NCBI RefSeq assembly: GCF_003148805.1
Contig: NZ_QGGX01000023.1
Span: 1 to 64,000 of the forward strand
DNA: 64,000 nt
Source of the DNA: Aminobacter sp. AP02
Lineage (GTDB): Bacteria; Pseudomonadota; Alphaproteobacteria; Rhizobiales; Rhizobiaceae
Direction: 5' to 3'
Shown here: piece by piece, positions 52,404-61,436 of the stretch
How the letters are laid out: each line of letters begins with the position of its first letter
Numbering within the stretch: position 1 is the stretch's first letter
The notes under the pieces: generated by a model
The model's input: the letters and a program-made list of their open reading frames with translations, nothing else
Told to the model about the DNA's origin: nothing
Databases searched by the model: none
Program-made: the position numbers and the translations under genes

Positions 52404-53158
52404 CAGTTGCCCTCCAGGCGGTTTTCAAACAGCGACGATCGGCGTCCACGCAAAACGATGTCGAACTTGTAGGCGCGCGCATCCATGGGGATTGTCGCCT
52501 GCATATCGAGGGCAGCGACCAGCGTCTCGATCGCCGCGCGGTCGGGGATCGTCTTGACGATCGGGCACTGCCAGATCATCGGATCGCCCTCAAAATACAT
52601 CTGGGTGATCAGTCGCTGGGCAAAGCCGTGGCCGAAGACCGAGAAGTGGATGTGCGCCGGGCGCCAGTCGTTGACGCCGTTCGGCCAGGGATAGGGTCCC
52701 GGCTTGATGGTGCGGAAGGCGTAGGAGCCGTCCTCGTCGGTGATGGTGCGGCCACAGCCACCAAAATTGGGGTCGAGTGCGGCGAGGTAGCTTTCCTTCT
52801 TGTGGCGGTAGCGGCCGCCGGCATTGGCCTGCCAGAACTCGAGCAGCGCGCCCGGCACGCCCTTGCCGCGTTCGTCGAGCACCCGGCCGTAAACGATGAT
52901 GCGCTCGCCAATGGCGCTTTCGCCCGCCTTGGCGAAATTGTGGATCAGGTCGTTGTCGAGCTCGCCCAGCATGTTGTGGCCGAAGACCGGGCCGGTGATC
53001 TCGGAAATGGTGTTGTCGAGCGACAGGAGCGCCTTCTGCGGCGAGCGCAGCACGGAGGTCTTGTAGGTCGGCGTGAATGCCGGCGGGTGCCAGTCGCGGT
53101 CGCGCTGGAAGAAGGCGCCCGTCTCGGGCTTGCGGTTCGAGCTGGGATCAGTGGTCAT
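52403..53158 (-). CDS. pcaH: Protocatechuate 3,4-dioxygenase beta subunit
   Basis: A 251-residue iron(III) dioxygenase subunit. Conserved parts include [20 protein letters not shown] (tyrosine ligand), [32 protein letters not shown] (second tyrosine region), and [23 protein letters not shown] with the histidine ligands. The ATG at 53158 begins [19 protein letters not shown]; the open frame upstream is not part of the gene. It overlaps pcaC by 11 bases. Confidence 0.95.
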   Translation of the reverse strand: MTTDPSSNRKPETGAFFQRDRDWHPPAFTPTYKTSVLRSPQKALLSLDNTISEITGPVFGHNMLGELDNDLIHNFAKAGESAIGERIIVYGRVLDERGKGVPGALLEFWQANAGGRYRHKKESYLAALDPNFGGCGRTITDEDGSYAFRTIKPGPYPWPNGVNDWRPAHIHFSVFGHGFAQRLITQMYFEGDPMIWQCPIVKTIPDRAAIETLVAALDMQATIPMDARAYKFDIVLRGRRSSLFENRLEGN

Positions 53159-53558
53159 CGGACTTGCCCGCATCCATTTCGGCGAAGACATGCTTGGCGA
53201 TCTTGATGGCGCGGTTGGCCGCCGGCACACCGGCATAGATCGCCACATGCAGGAAGGCTTCGCAGATATCCTCGCGCGAAGCCCCGGTGTTGGCTGTGGC
53301 GCGCACATGCATCGCCACCTCCTCGTCATGGCCAAGTGCCGCCAGCAGTGCCAGCGTCACCATCGAACGCTCGCGCTTGCTCCAGGTCGGGCGTGCCCAC
53401 ACCGTGCCCCAGGCAGCCTCGGTGATCAGTTCCTGGAATGGCCGGTCGAAATCGGTCGAGGCCGTTTCGGCGCGGTCGACATGGGCATCGCCGAGCACGG
53501 AGCGTCGGACGGCGAGACCTTCGCGATACCTGGTCGAGGCTGGCGCCGATGGGTTCAT
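53148..53558 (-). CDS. pcaC: 4-carboxymuconolactone decarboxylase
   Basis: A 136-residue CMD-family protein. [32 protein letters not shown], and [39 protein letters not shown] contain the family's conserved Glu/His residues. It decarboxylates 4-carboxymuconolactone to the enol-lactone. The ATG at 53558 with GGAG upstream is preferred over one at 53588. It lies 7 bases after pcaD. Confidence 0.94.
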   Translation of the reverse strand: MNPSAPASTRYREGLAVRRSVLGDAHVDRAETASTDFDRPFQELITEAAWGTVWARPTWSKRERSMVTLALLAALGHDEEVAMHVRATANTGASREDICEAFLHVAIYAGVPAANRAIKIAKHVFAEMDAGKSDDH

Positions 53559-53565
53559 TGTCAGT

Positions 53566-54363
53566 TCACTCCAGTGGAAGGCGGGCAACGAAGCGCCGCA
53601 TGAGTGCCGTCAGCGTTTCCGGCTGTTCGATGCAAGGAATATGGCCGGCGCCGTCGATGATCTTGAAACGCGAACCGGGGATGAGGTCGGCCATGGAGCG
53701 CACCAATGCCGGTGGCGTCGAGCCATCCTGGTCGCCGACGACGCAAAGCGTCGGAACAGATATCGCCTTGGCGGCTTCGGTGTAGTCGGCGCCGCGCAGC
53801 GCGGCACAGGTGCCCGTGTAGCCGGCAAGCGGCTGGCGCGCCAACATGTTGCGGTAGCCGATCAGGTCGGTCTGGCGCTTTTCATGGAACTCCGGCGTGA
53901 ACCACAGCTTGAGAACGCCGTCGGCGATGGAGCCGATGCCGTCCTTTTCGACAGCGGCGATGCGGGTGTTCCAGGATTCGTTCGTGCCGATCTTGTGGGC
54001 GGTGTCGCAGAGGATGAGCGCGCTCACGAGGTCGGGGCGCCTGGCAAAGAGCCCCTGCGCGATCAGCCCGCCGACCGACAGTCCGCAGATGATGGCGTTC
54101 TTGACCTTCAGATGATCGAGCAGCCCTTCGAGATCGGAAACATGATCGTCCATCGAATAGGGAGGCGTGCCCATGTCGGAAAGACCATGGCCGCGCTTGT
54201 CATAGGTGACGATGGGAAAGTCGCCGGCAAGGCGGACGATGACGTCGCGCCAGATACGGAAATCGGTGCCCAGCGAATTGGCGAAGACAATGACCGGCTT
54301 GTCCGCGGGCCCGCCGATGAGCTGGTGGTGCAGCGTGATGCCGCCGATGTCTGTGAATTGCAC
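53566..54363 (-). CDS. pcaD: 3-oxoadipate enol-lactonase
   Basis: A 265-residue alpha/beta hydrolase. The oxyanion region is VFANSLGTDFRIW, the nucleophile serine is in CGLSVGGLIAQ (about residue 96), and the histidine is in GAGHIPCIEQPE. It opens the enol-lactone to 3-oxoadipate. The GTG start at 54363 has GGAG eight bases upstream. It is the first gene of pcaDCHGB and is divergent from pcaQ. Confidence 0.95.
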   Translation of the reverse strand: MQFTDIGGITLHHQLIGGPADKPVIVFANSLGTDFRIWRDVIVRLAGDFPIVTYDKRGHGLSDMGTPPYSMDDHVSDLEGLLDHLKVKNAIICGLSVGGLIAQGLFARRPDLVSALILCDTAHKIGTNESWNTRIAAVEKDGIGSIADGVLKLWFTPEFHEKRQTDLIGYRNMLARQPLAGYTGTCAALRGADYTEAAKAISVPTLCVVGDQDGSTPPALVRSMADLIPGSRFKIIDGAGHIPCIEQPETLTALMRRFVARLPLE

Positions 54364-54432
54364 TCGATTTCTCCTCGTGATGACAGTGGATTAGATGTTT
54401 GGTTTGGTAAAATGATATTTTGTGGCCTTCTC

Positions 54433-54448
54433 TTAACTCCTGGGTTAT
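54433..54448. promoter_or_regulatory. PcaQ binding site
   Basis: On the minus strand the sequence is ATAACC-CAGG-AGTTAA, matching the ATAACC-N4-GGTTAA site described for PcaQ in Sinorhizobium except at one base. It lies about 70 bases upstream of the pcaD start and 9 bases before pcaQ, so it could activate the pca operon and limit pcaQ itself. Confidence 0.82.
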
Positions 54449-54456
54449 GAAAAGTC

Positions 54457-55374
54457 ATGATTGAAAGTCGCGTCCGGTTCCGCCATCTCCAGACCTTCCT
54501 AGAAGTCGCGCGCCAGAAAAGCGTGGTCAAGGCGGCCGGGCTGTTGAATGTCAGCCAGCCTGCGGTGACCAAGACCATCCGCGAGCTGGAGGAAGCGCTC
54601 GGCGTTTCGGTATTCGAGCGCGATGGCCGCGGGATCAAGATCACGCGCTCGGGCGAAGTGTTCATGCAGCATGCCGGCATGGCGATCACAGCACTTCGCC
54701 AAGGCATCGATTCGGTTGCCAATGCCCGCGCCGAAGGCGGACCTCCGATCCGCATCGGCGCGCTGCCGACGGTTTCAGCACATATCATGCCGCGCGCGAT
54801 GAGCCTGTTTCTCAGCGAAAACACCGGCGGCACGATCAAGATCGTCACCGGCGAAAACGCGGTGCTTTTGGAACAGCTTCGGCTTGGCGAGCTTGACCTA
54901 GTCGTCGGCCGCCTTGCGGCACCTGAGAAGATGACCGGCTTCTTCTTCGAGCACCTCTATTCCGAGCAGGTGGTCTTCGTCGTGCGCGCTGGCCATCCCC
55001 TGCTCCGAGAAGACCAGGACGTGTTCGAGCGGCTGGGCGAATTTCCGCTGTTGATGCCGACTCGCGGCTCGATCATCCGGCCCTTCGTCGAACGTTTCTT
55101 CATCACCAATGGCGTCGCCTCGATCCCGACCGAGATCGAGACGGTGTCGGACGCCTTCGGGCGCGCCTTCGTGCGCCAGAGCGATGCGGTGTGGATCATC
55201 TCGCACGGGGTTGTCAGCGATGACATCAAGGCTGGTGTGCTGAAGATGCTGCCCGTCGACACCTCGGAGACGCGCGGGCCGGTGGGGCTGACCATGCGCA
55301 CCGATACCCAGCCATCGGCTGCGTTTTCGATCCTGCTCAAGACGATCCGCGAAGCCGCCGCCGAACGCGGCTGA
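54457..55374 (+). CDS. pcaQ: LysR-family activator PcaQ
   Basis: A 305-residue LysR-type regulator with an N-terminal helix-turn-helix (RFRHLQTFLEVARQKSVVKAAGLLNVSQPAVTKTIRELEEALG) and a C-terminal effector domain (PIRIGALPTVSAHIMPRAM onward). In rhizobia PcaQ activates pcaDCHGB in response to beta-carboxymuconate or its lactone. It is divergent from pcaD with a matching operator. Confidence 0.94.
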   Translation: MIESRVRFRHLQTFLEVARQKSVVKAAGLLNVSQPAVTKTIRELEEALGVSVFERDGRGIKITRSGEVFMQHAGMAITALRQGIDSVANARAEGGPPIRIGALPTVSAHIMPRAMSLFLSENTGGTIKIVTGENAVLLEQLRLGELDLVVGRLAAPEKMTGFFFEHLYSEQVVFVVRAGHPLLREDQDVFERLGEFPLLMPTRGSIIRPFVERFFITNGVASIPTEIETVSDAFGRAFVRQSDAVWIISHGVVSDDIKAGVLKMLPVDTSETRGPVGLTMRTDTQPSAAFSILLKTIREAAAERG

Positions 55375-55454
55375 AGACGCCGCCATTCGTCGCGCCCCCT
55401 CGCAATGGGCGGATGCATCCGCTACATACGCTTCAAGCTTGGAATGAGGATGAG

Positions 55455-56207
55455 ATGGCCGAGAAACCCGAAGGGCGAAAGACGATCGTATTGACCGGAG
55501 CCAGCCGCGGTATCGGCCATGCGACGGTGAAGCGCTTTTCGCGCGAAGGCTGGCGCGTCATCACCTGCTCGCGCCAGGCATTTTCCGACGACTGCCCCTG
55601 GCCCGCCGGGCCGGAAGACCACATCAAGGTCGACCTCGCCGACCAGGGTGACGTCGGCAGTGCCGTTTCGGAAATTCGCCAGCGGCTGGAAAAAGAAGGC
55701 GGCATGCTGCATGCGCTGGTCAACAATGCCGGCATCTCGCCGAAGATGCAGGGCGGCGGGCGCATGAACTCGATCGACACGCCGATGCATGTCTGGCGCG
55801 ATGTGTTCCAGGTCAATTTCCTGGCCCCGATCATGCTGGCGCGCGGCCTGTTCAAGGAGCTGGCGGCGGCCAAGGGCTCGGTGGTCAACGTGACCTCGAT
55901 CGCCGGCACCCGCGTCCATCCCTTCGCCGGCACGGCCTATGCGACGTCGAAGGCAGCGCTCGGCGCGCTGACGCGCGAGATGGCCGCCGACTTCGGCCCG
56001 CACGGCATCCGCGTCAATGCGATCGCGCCCGGCGAGATCGACACCGCGATCCTGTCCCCCGGCACCGAAAAGATCGTCGAGACCATCCCGATGCGCCGGC
56101 TCGGCCTGACCTCCGAGGTCGCCGACATCATCTATTTCCTGTGCTCGGGCCAGGCGTCCTACGTCACCGGCTCCGAAATCCACATCAATGGCGGCCAGCA
56201 CGTCTGA
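55455..56207 (+). CDS. Short-chain dehydrogenase/reductase
   Basis: A 250-residue SDR with TGASRGIGHATVKRF (cofactor loop, residues 15-29), NNAGISP, the catalytic serine in NVTSIAGTR, and YATSK (Tyr/Lys). The end VTGSEIHINGGQHV is typical of classical SDRs such as 3-oxoacyl reductases. The substrate is unknown. The ATG at 55455 has GGATGAG upstream. It follows pcaQ on the same strand (80-base gap), but no clear link to the pathway is seen. Confidence 0.9.
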   Translation: MAEKPEGRKTIVLTGASRGIGHATVKRFSREGWRVITCSRQAFSDDCPWPAGPEDHIKVDLADQGDVGSAVSEIRQRLEKEGGMLHALVNNAGISPKMQGGGRMNSIDTPMHVWRDVFQVNFLAPIMLARGLFKELAAAKGSVVNVTSIAGTRVHPFAGTAYATSKAALGALTREMAADFGPHGIRVNAIAPGEIDTAILSPGTEKIVETIPMRRLGLTSEVADIIYFLCSGQASYVTGSEIHINGGQHV

Positions 56208-56290
56208 GGTGTTTTTTGCCTTCTCCCCCTCGTGAGAGAAGTTGATGGCGCACTTGCCCATCTCCGACGCTGCGCGGCGAGGGCATTTCC

Positions 56291-56417
56291 GTAGCCCTAA
56301 TGGTGAGCCTGTCGAACCACGAGGGCGCTAGACACGCAGACGCTGGCTCTTGCGCCAATCCCGCTTGAATATCACCCAAGCGCCCTCGTGGTTCGACAGG
56401 CTCACCATGAGGGCTAC
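56291..56417. repeat. Large palindromic repeat with 39-base arms
   Basis: The left arm (56291-56329) and right arm (56379-56417) are reverse complements with one mismatch; both contain GGTGAGCCTGTCGAACCACG or its complement, and AGCGCCCTCGTGG. They enclose a 49-base centre. A degenerate version of the same element occurs at 28486-28545. The size and near identity suggest a dispersed mobile palindrome. Confidence 0.88.
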
Positions 56418-56455
56418 TGGGATGTCGCGGCGACAGCGAACGGCATCCCCCAACG

Positions 56456-56483
56456 AAAAAGCCCGCCGGATGGCGGGCTTTTT
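56456..56483. terminator. Bidirectional Rho-independent terminator
   Basis: AAAAAGCCCGCC (56456-56467) pairs perfectly with GGCGGGCTTTTT (56472-56483) around a GGAT tetraloop. It serves the convergent short-chain dehydrogenase and aminotransferase genes. Confidence 0.95.
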
Positions 56484-56507
56484 GCTGTTGGGCAGAGGTG
56501 CCTGAAA

Positions 56508-57878
56508 TCAGGCCTTGATCTGCCTGGCTGCTTCGTCGAGCGACTTCTCGACCGCGTCGAAGATGGCGTCGACCTGCTTTTCGTTGATGATCAGCGGCGG
56601 GCAGAAGGCGAGAGCGTCGCCCATGTTGCGGGAGATGACGCCGTTCTGCTGCAGGATGCCATTGACCAGACCGCCGAGCGCGCCGACGCTGCCCCATGGC
56701 GCCTTGGTCGCCTTGTCGGTGACCATCTCCATGGCGCCAATCAGGGCCACGCCGCGGACTTCGCCGACCAGTTCATGCGAGGTCAGCTGACCGAGGCGCT
56801 TCTGCATGTGGGCGCCGACGTGGCGGGCATTGTCGACCAGGTTGCGCTCTTCGATGATGTTGATGTTTTCGATCGCGACGGCTGCGGCGACGGGGTGGCC
56901 GCCGGCGGTGAAGCCATGGCCGAAAGTGCCGATGCGGTTGCTTTCGTCGGCGATCGGCTCGAACACCTTGTCGTTGATCAGCATCGCCGAGATCGGCAGA
57001 TAGGACGACGAGATCTGCTTCGACATGACCATGATATCGGGCTTCATGGCATAGGTCTCGGTGCCGAACATGTTGCCGGTACGGCCAAAGCCGCAGATGA
57101 CTTCGTCGGCGACGAGCAGGATGTCGTATTTCTGCAGAACGGCCTGGATCTTCTCCCAGTAGCCAGCCGGCGGCACGACGACACCGCCCGCACCCATGAC
57201 CGGCTCGCCAAAGAAGGCGGCGATGGTCTCAGGGCCCTCAGCCAGGATCAGCTTTTCGAGATCGTCGGCGAGGCGCGTCGAGAACTGCTGCTCGGTTTCA
57301 CCCGGAAGCGCCTCGCGCCAGTAATGCGGCGACGAGGTGTGCAACACATTGGCGATCGGCAGGTCGAAGGACAGGTGGTTGTTGGGCAGGCCAGTGAGGC
57401 TGGCCGAGGCAATGGTGACGCCATGATAGGCGCGCTTGCGGGAGATGATCTTCTTGCGTTCAGGCTGGCCGAGCGCATTGGAGCGGAACCAGATCATCTT
57501 CATGGCCGTGTCGTTGGCCTCGGATCCGGAATTGGTGAAGAACGCCTTGCTCATCGGCACCGGCGCCATGGTGACCAGCTTTTCGGCCAGGTCGATGAGT
57601 GGCGAGTGACCCTTGTGGGTGAAGTTGTGATAGAAGGGCAGCTTGGCCATCTGCCTGGTTGCCGCATCGACGAGACGCTGCTCGGAGAAGCCGACGCCGA
57701 CGCTCCACAGGCCCGACATCGCCTCGATGTAGCGCTTGCCTGCAATGTCCTCGACGTAGATGCCATCGCCCTTTTCGATGATCAACGGGCCGACTTCCTG
57801 ATGCCGGCGGGCATTGGTGTAGGCGTGCATATGGTATTTCTTGTCGCGCGCCTCGGGCGAATTGGGCTGGCTGTCCAT
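56508..57878 (-). CDS. Class III (omega) aminotransferase
   Basis: A 456-residue PLP aminotransferase. It contains FFTNSGSEANDTAMKMIWF, RAYHGVTIASASLTG, LLVADEVICGFGRTG (aspartate to PLP nitrogen) and the lysine in MSKQISSSYLPISA (about residue 286). The opening HMHAYTNARRHQEVGPLIIEKGDGIYVEDIAG is typical of the class. It probably transfers the amino group of an omega-amino acid, such as GABA or 5-aminovalerate, to pyruvate or 2-oxoglutarate. The ATG at 57878 has AGAGGA upstream. It is divergent from the GntR regulator. Confidence 0.92.
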   Translation of the reverse strand: MDSQPNSPEARDKKYHMHAYTNARRHQEVGPLIIEKGDGIYVEDIAGKRYIEAMSGLWSVGVGFSEQRLVDAATRQMAKLPFYHNFTHKGHSPLIDLAEKLVTMAPVPMSKAFFTNSGSEANDTAMKMIWFRSNALGQPERKKIISRKRAYHGVTIASASLTGLPNNHLSFDLPIANVLHTSSPHYWREALPGETEQQFSTRLADDLEKLILAEGPETIAAFFGEPVMGAGGVVVPPAGYWEKIQAVLQKYDILLVADEVICGFGRTGNMFGTETYAMKPDIMVMSKQISSSYLPISAMLINDKVFEPIADESNRIGTFGHGFTAGGHPVAAAVAIENINIIEERNLVDNARHVGAHMQKRLGQLTSHELVGEVRGVALIGAMEMVTDKATKAPWGSVGALGGLVNGILQQNGVISRNMGDALAFCPPLIINEKQVDAIFDAVEKSLDEAARQIKA

Positions 57879-57980
57879 GGTGAGTTCCTCTGCTCGGTGT
57901 CTTTCGCGGGTGGGCTTGCCGTCCGCATTCAATCGAACCGGCCAGTCCATGGCCGCTTGCAAAATCCGCATTTTGCTGTT

Positions 57981-57990
57981 TGATGCATCA
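57981..57990. promoter_or_regulatory. Possible GntR-family operator
   Basis: TGATGCATCA is a perfect 10-bp palindrome, set in a TTTGATGCATCATGTTT context, lying between the divergent aminotransferase and gntR genes (about 80-100 bases from each start). FCD-type GntR regulators often bind palindromes of this kind. Confidence 0.5.
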
Positions 57991-58069
57991 TGTTTTTCCG
58001 ACATGGGACTGTCAAGGGCCAGCGCGTGCCCGCGAGCAGGCCACGCCGTGTCGGCAGGATCGGGCAGCG

Positions 58070-58756
58070 ATGAGCGAGAGTTTCGGCTTACAGGTGGTGG
58101 AACACGACAATCTCGGCGAGATTGTCTACAGCCAGCTGTCGGACGCCCTGATCAAGGGACGCTTTGCGCCCAACGCGCGGCTGACCATCCGCGATCTCGC
58201 ACAATCGCTCGGCACCTCCGTGACCCCGGTGCGCGATGCCATCCTGCGACTGATCCAGGACGAGGCACTGGTACAGAAATCGGCGCGCGAGGTACGCGTG
58301 CCTGTGATGACGCTGGAGCGCTATCTCGAAATCCGCCAGATCAGGATGAAGCTCGAGGGCCTCGCCGCTCGCGAGGCCGCGCTCAAGGCAGAGGCCCATG
58401 ATATTGCGCGGCTGCGCGATCTCATCGTACGCAACGAACAAGCGATCGCCACCAAGGACTGGGCGACGGCGCTCGAACTCAACCAGACCTTCCACTTCGC
58501 CCTTGCCCAGATCGCCAACATGACGGTGCTGCGCGGTATCCTCAACCGGCTGTGGCTGCAGATGGGGCCGCTGATCGCGGCATCGTACGAGCACGGCGGA
58601 CGAGCGATGATCGACCAGCATCATGTGATCCTTGCCGCCATCGAAGCCCGCGACGCCGACAAGGCCGAACGCGCTATCGTCGACGATATCAGAGGCGCAA
58701 GCTCATTCATCATCGACCAGCTCGCCGCGCTTAAGCCCACCGGGAGTGCTACCTGA
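58070..58756 (+). CDS. GntR-family regulator (FCD subfamily)
   Basis: A 228-residue repressor with an N-terminal winged helix (IVYSQLSDALIKGRFAPNARLTIRDLAQSLGTSVTPVRDAILRLIQDEAL) and a C-terminal all-helical FCD domain (EIRQIRMKLEGLAAREA, NQTFHFALAQIAN, IDQHHVILAAIEARD with the metal-binding histidines). The ATG at 58070 is preferred. It lies one base before the oxidase gene (TGA-G-ATG) and probably controls it and the divergent aminotransferase. Confidence 0.9.
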   Translation: MSESFGLQVVEHDNLGEIVYSQLSDALIKGRFAPNARLTIRDLAQSLGTSVTPVRDAILRLIQDEALVQKSAREVRVPVMTLERYLEIRQIRMKLEGLAAREAALKAEAHDIARLRDLIVRNEQAIATKDWATALELNQTFHFALAQIANMTVLRGILNRLWLQMGPLIAASYEHGGRAMIDQHHVILAAIEARDADKAERAIVDDIRGASSFIIDQLAALKPTGSAT

Positions 58757-58757
58757 G

Positions 58758-59879
58758 ATGGACACGGTAGACTGCATCATCGCCGGTGCTGGCGTCATCG
58801 GCCTGGCCGTTGCGCGTGAACTTAGCCGGCTTGGCATGGAAACTGTTATCATCGAGGCGGCTGATTCCATCGGCACCGAGACCAGCTCGCGCAACTCGGA
58901 GGTGATCCACGCCGGCATTTATTATCCAATCGGCAGCCTGAAGGCGAAGCTCTGCATCGAAGGCCGGGCGAAGCTTTATGCCTATACCAACGAGCGTAAC
59001 ATTCCGCACAAGCGCTGCGGCAAGCTGATCGTGGCGACGCTGCCCGAGCAGGTGGTGACGCTTGCCGGCATCATCGACAAGGCCAAAGCCTGCGGCGTAG
59101 ACGACCTCGTCATGCTGAGTGCCGCCGAAGCGATTGCCATGGAACCACGGCTCACCTGCCAGGCGGCCGTGCTGTCGCCCTCGACGGGCATCGTCGACAG
59201 CCACGCGCTGATGCTTTCGCTGCTCGGCGAAGCCGAAGAAGGGGGCGCCTATCTCAGCCTCAATACCGAGATCGTGTCTGGACGGATCGACGCGGACCGC
59301 TTCGTGCTCCACACCCGCGACCACGGCACCGGAAGCGAATACGAGATCGCCGCCCGCCATTTCGTCAACGCCGCCGGGCTCGGCGCGAATGCACTGGCAA
59401 GCAGACTCGAAGGTCTCGACCCCAAATTCGTGCCGCAACTTCGCCTGGCGCGTGGCAATTATTTCTCGGTCACGGGCAAGCCGGCCTTTTCCAGGCTGAT
59501 CTATCCGGTGCCGGAGCCGGGCGGGCTGGGCGTGCACCTGACGCTCGATCTCAACGGCGGCATGCGCTTCGGCCCCGACGTCGAGTGGATCGAAGAAAAG
59601 GACTACAGCGTCAATCCGCGCCGCGCCGACCATTTCTATGGCGAGATCCGCAAATACTGGCCCGACCTCGCCGACGGCAGCCTGAGCCCCACCTACAGCG
59701 GCATCCGTCCCAAGCTCTCGGCGCCTGGCGAAGCGGCTGCCGATTTCGTCATCGACGGGCCGGAAACGCATGGCATCAAGAACCTGGTCAACCTGTTCGG
59801 CCTCGAAAGCCCGGGGCTGACCTCTTCGCTGGCGATCGCCGAACTGGTGGCACAAAGACTGGCGCCAACCTATGTCTAG
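58758..59879 (+). CDS. FAD-dependent L-2-hydroxyglutarate oxidase-like protein
   Basis: A 373-residue DAO-family flavoprotein. The FAD fold is [21 protein letters not shown] (split here as [15 protein letters not shown]), and [23 protein letters not shown] is characteristic of LhgO/L2HGDH proteins. [11 protein letters not shown] and YSGIRPKL also fit. It would oxidise L-2-hydroxyglutarate to 2-oxoglutarate, passing electrons to quinone. It is one base after gntR and 83 bases before the aldehyde dehydrogenase. Confidence 0.88.
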   Translation: MDTVDCIIAGAGVIGLAVARELSRLGMETVIIEAADSIGTETSSRNSEVIHAGIYYPIGSLKAKLCIEGRAKLYAYTNERNIPHKRCGKLIVATLPEQVVTLAGIIDKAKACGVDDLVMLSAAEAIAMEPRLTCQAAVLSPSTGIVDSHALMLSLLGEAEEGGAYLSLNTEIVSGRIDADRFVLHTRDHGTGSEYEIAARHFVNAAGLGANALASRLEGLDPKFVPQLRLARGNYFSVTGKPAFSRLIYPVPEPGGLGVHLTLDLNGGMRFGPDVEWIEEKDYSVNPRRADHFYGEIRKYWPDLADGSLSPTYSGIRPKLSAPGEAAADFVIDGPETHGIKNLVNLFGLESPGLTSSLAIAELVAQRLAPTYV

Positions 59880-59962
59880 CCGAGCCTCCGAGACTCGCGT
59901 CTAGGGCGTTGCCAACGCACGCCCCAGCCCAATCCTCACGAACGAACCAGCAAGGACATAAT

Positions 59963-61396
59963 ATGTACCCGGAAGTGAAACTGTTCATCGACGGCAAATG
60001 GACGGCTGCTGAAGGCGGCAAGACCATCGACGTCTACAACCCCGCGACCAACGAGGTGATCGGCAAGGTCGCTTCGGCCGGCAAGGGCGATCTCGACCGG
60101 GCACTCGCAGCCGCCGAGCGTGGCTTCAAGGTCTGGCGCAAGGTTTCGCCATTCGAGCGCAGCAAGGTGTTGCGCCGCGCCGCCGAACTGATGCGCGAAC
60201 GCGCCGACAAGATTGCCGAATTGCTGTCGATCGAACAGGGCAAGCCGGTCGGCGAAGCCAAGATGGAGATCCTGTCGTCGGCCGACCTGTTCGACTGGTT
60301 CGCCGAGGAAGGCCGCCGCACCTATGGCCGCGTCATTCCGGCCCGCGCTTCCGGCATCCAGCAGCTCGTCGTCAAGGAGCCCGTCGGCCCGGTTGCGGCG
60401 TTCACGCCGTGGAACTTCCCGGTATCGCAGGCCGTGCGCAAGATCGGCGCTGCACTCGCCACCGGTTGCTCGATCATCGTCAAGCCGCCGGAGGAAACGC
60501 CAGCCTCGCCGGCTTGCCTGGGCGACATCTTCAAGGACGCCGGCCTGCCCGACGGCGTGCTCAACCTCGTCTACGGCAATCCGCCCGAGATTTCGGGCTA
60601 TCTCGTGCCGCATCCGGTCATCCGCAAGGTGTCGTTCACCGGTTCCGTGCCGGTGGGCAAGCATCTCGCGGCCCTCGCCGGCACCCATATGAAGCGTGCG
60701 ACGATGGAACTCGGCGGACATGCGCCGGCGATGGTGTTCGACGACGCCGACATCGATGCGGCCGCAACGACGCTTGCCGCCTCGAAGTTCCGCAATGGCG
60801 GACAGGTCTGCGTGTCGCCGACGCGCTTCCTCATCCAGGAGGGCTCGTTTGACCGCTTCCTCGGCAAGTTCGTCGAGCATGCCAAGGCGATCAAGGTCGG
60901 CGACGGCCTCGATGCCGCAAGCAAGATGGGCCCCCTGGTCAATGAACGACGACTCGAGGCGGTCGAAAAGCTGATCAACGAGGCGGTCGCCGACGGCGCC
61001 AAGATCGAGACCGGCGGCAAGCGCATTGGAAACAAGGGCTCCTATTTCGAGCCGACGGTGCTTTCGGGGCTGCGCACCGACATGCGCATCATGAACGAAG
61101 AGCCGTTCGGCCCGGTCGCGCTGGTGCTGCCGTTCAAGAGCTTCGACGATGTCGTGACCGAGGCCAACCGCCTGCCCTACGGGCTTGCGGCCTACGCCTT
61201 CACCAAGTCGAACAAGACGGTAACGGACCTCGGTGCGGAGATCGAAACCGGAATGCTGACGATCAACCATCTCGGCCTGGCGCTGCCGGAAACGCCGTTT
61301 GGCGGCATCAAGGACAGCGGCTATGGTTCGGAAGGCGGCTCGGAAGCGCTCGAGGCCTATCTGGTCACCAAGTTCGTGACCCAGGCAGCCGTCTGA
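59963..61396 (+). CDS. NAD(P)-dependent succinate/glutarate-semialdehyde dehydrogenase-like
   Basis: A 477-residue aldehyde dehydrogenase. The catalytic cysteine is in [14 protein letters not shown] (about residue 283) and the general base glutamate in [10 protein letters not shown] (about 250); the cofactor region is [19 protein letters not shown] and FTGSVPVGK. It is close to the GabD class but could also act on glutarate semialdehyde. It follows the oxidase in the GntR cluster, and together with the aminotransferase would convert an omega-amino acid to a dicarboxylate. The ATG at 59963 has AAGGA seven bases upstream. Confidence 0.92.
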   Translation: MYPEVKLFIDGKWTAAEGGKTIDVYNPATNEVIGKVASAGKGDLDRALAAAERGFKVWRKVSPFERSKVLRRAAELMRERADKIAELLSIEQGKPVGEAKMEILSSADLFDWFAEEGRRTYGRVIPARASGIQQLVVKEPVGPVAAFTPWNFPVSQAVRKIGAALATGCSIIVKPPEETPASPACLGDIFKDAGLPDGVLNLVYGNPPEISGYLVPHPVIRKVSFTGSVPVGKHLAALAGTHMKRATMELGGHAPAMVFDDADIDAAATTLAASKFRNGGQVCVSPTRFLIQEGSFDRFLGKFVEHAKAIKVGDGLDAASKMGPLVNERRLEAVEKLINEAVADGAKIETGGKRIGNKGSYFEPTVLSGLRTDMRIMNEEPFGPVALVLPFKSFDDVVTEANRLPYGLAAYAFTKSNKTVTDLGAEIETGMLTINHLGLALPETPFGGIKDSGYGSEGGSEALEAYLVTKFVTQAAV

Positions 61397-61408
61397 AACT
61401 GACAAGGG

Positions 61409-61436
61409 AGCCGGCGCCGCAAGCGGCGCCGGCTTT
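61409..61436. terminator. Terminator hairpin between convergent genes
   Basis: AGCCGGCGCCGC (61409-61420) pairs with GCGGCGCCGGCT (61423-61434), followed by TTTT. It lies between the aldehyde dehydrogenase and the lrp-like gene. Confidence 0.88.

Larger units (their letters stand above)
56208..56507. other. Intergenic region with palindromic repeat and terminator
   Basis: Three hundred bases between convergent genes. It contains an inverted repeat of 39-base arms (56291-56417) and a strong Rho-independent terminator (56456-56483). A TTCTCCCCCTCGTGAGAGAA element near 56221-56240 resembles half of the palindrome family seen at 37297. No gene is seen. Confidence 0.7.

Noticed and set aside
56388-57983. 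Plus-strand frame of over 500 codons opposite the aminotransferase
   Set aside because: Antisense shadow with no domain; the aminotransferase has clear motifs and a Shine-Dalgarno.
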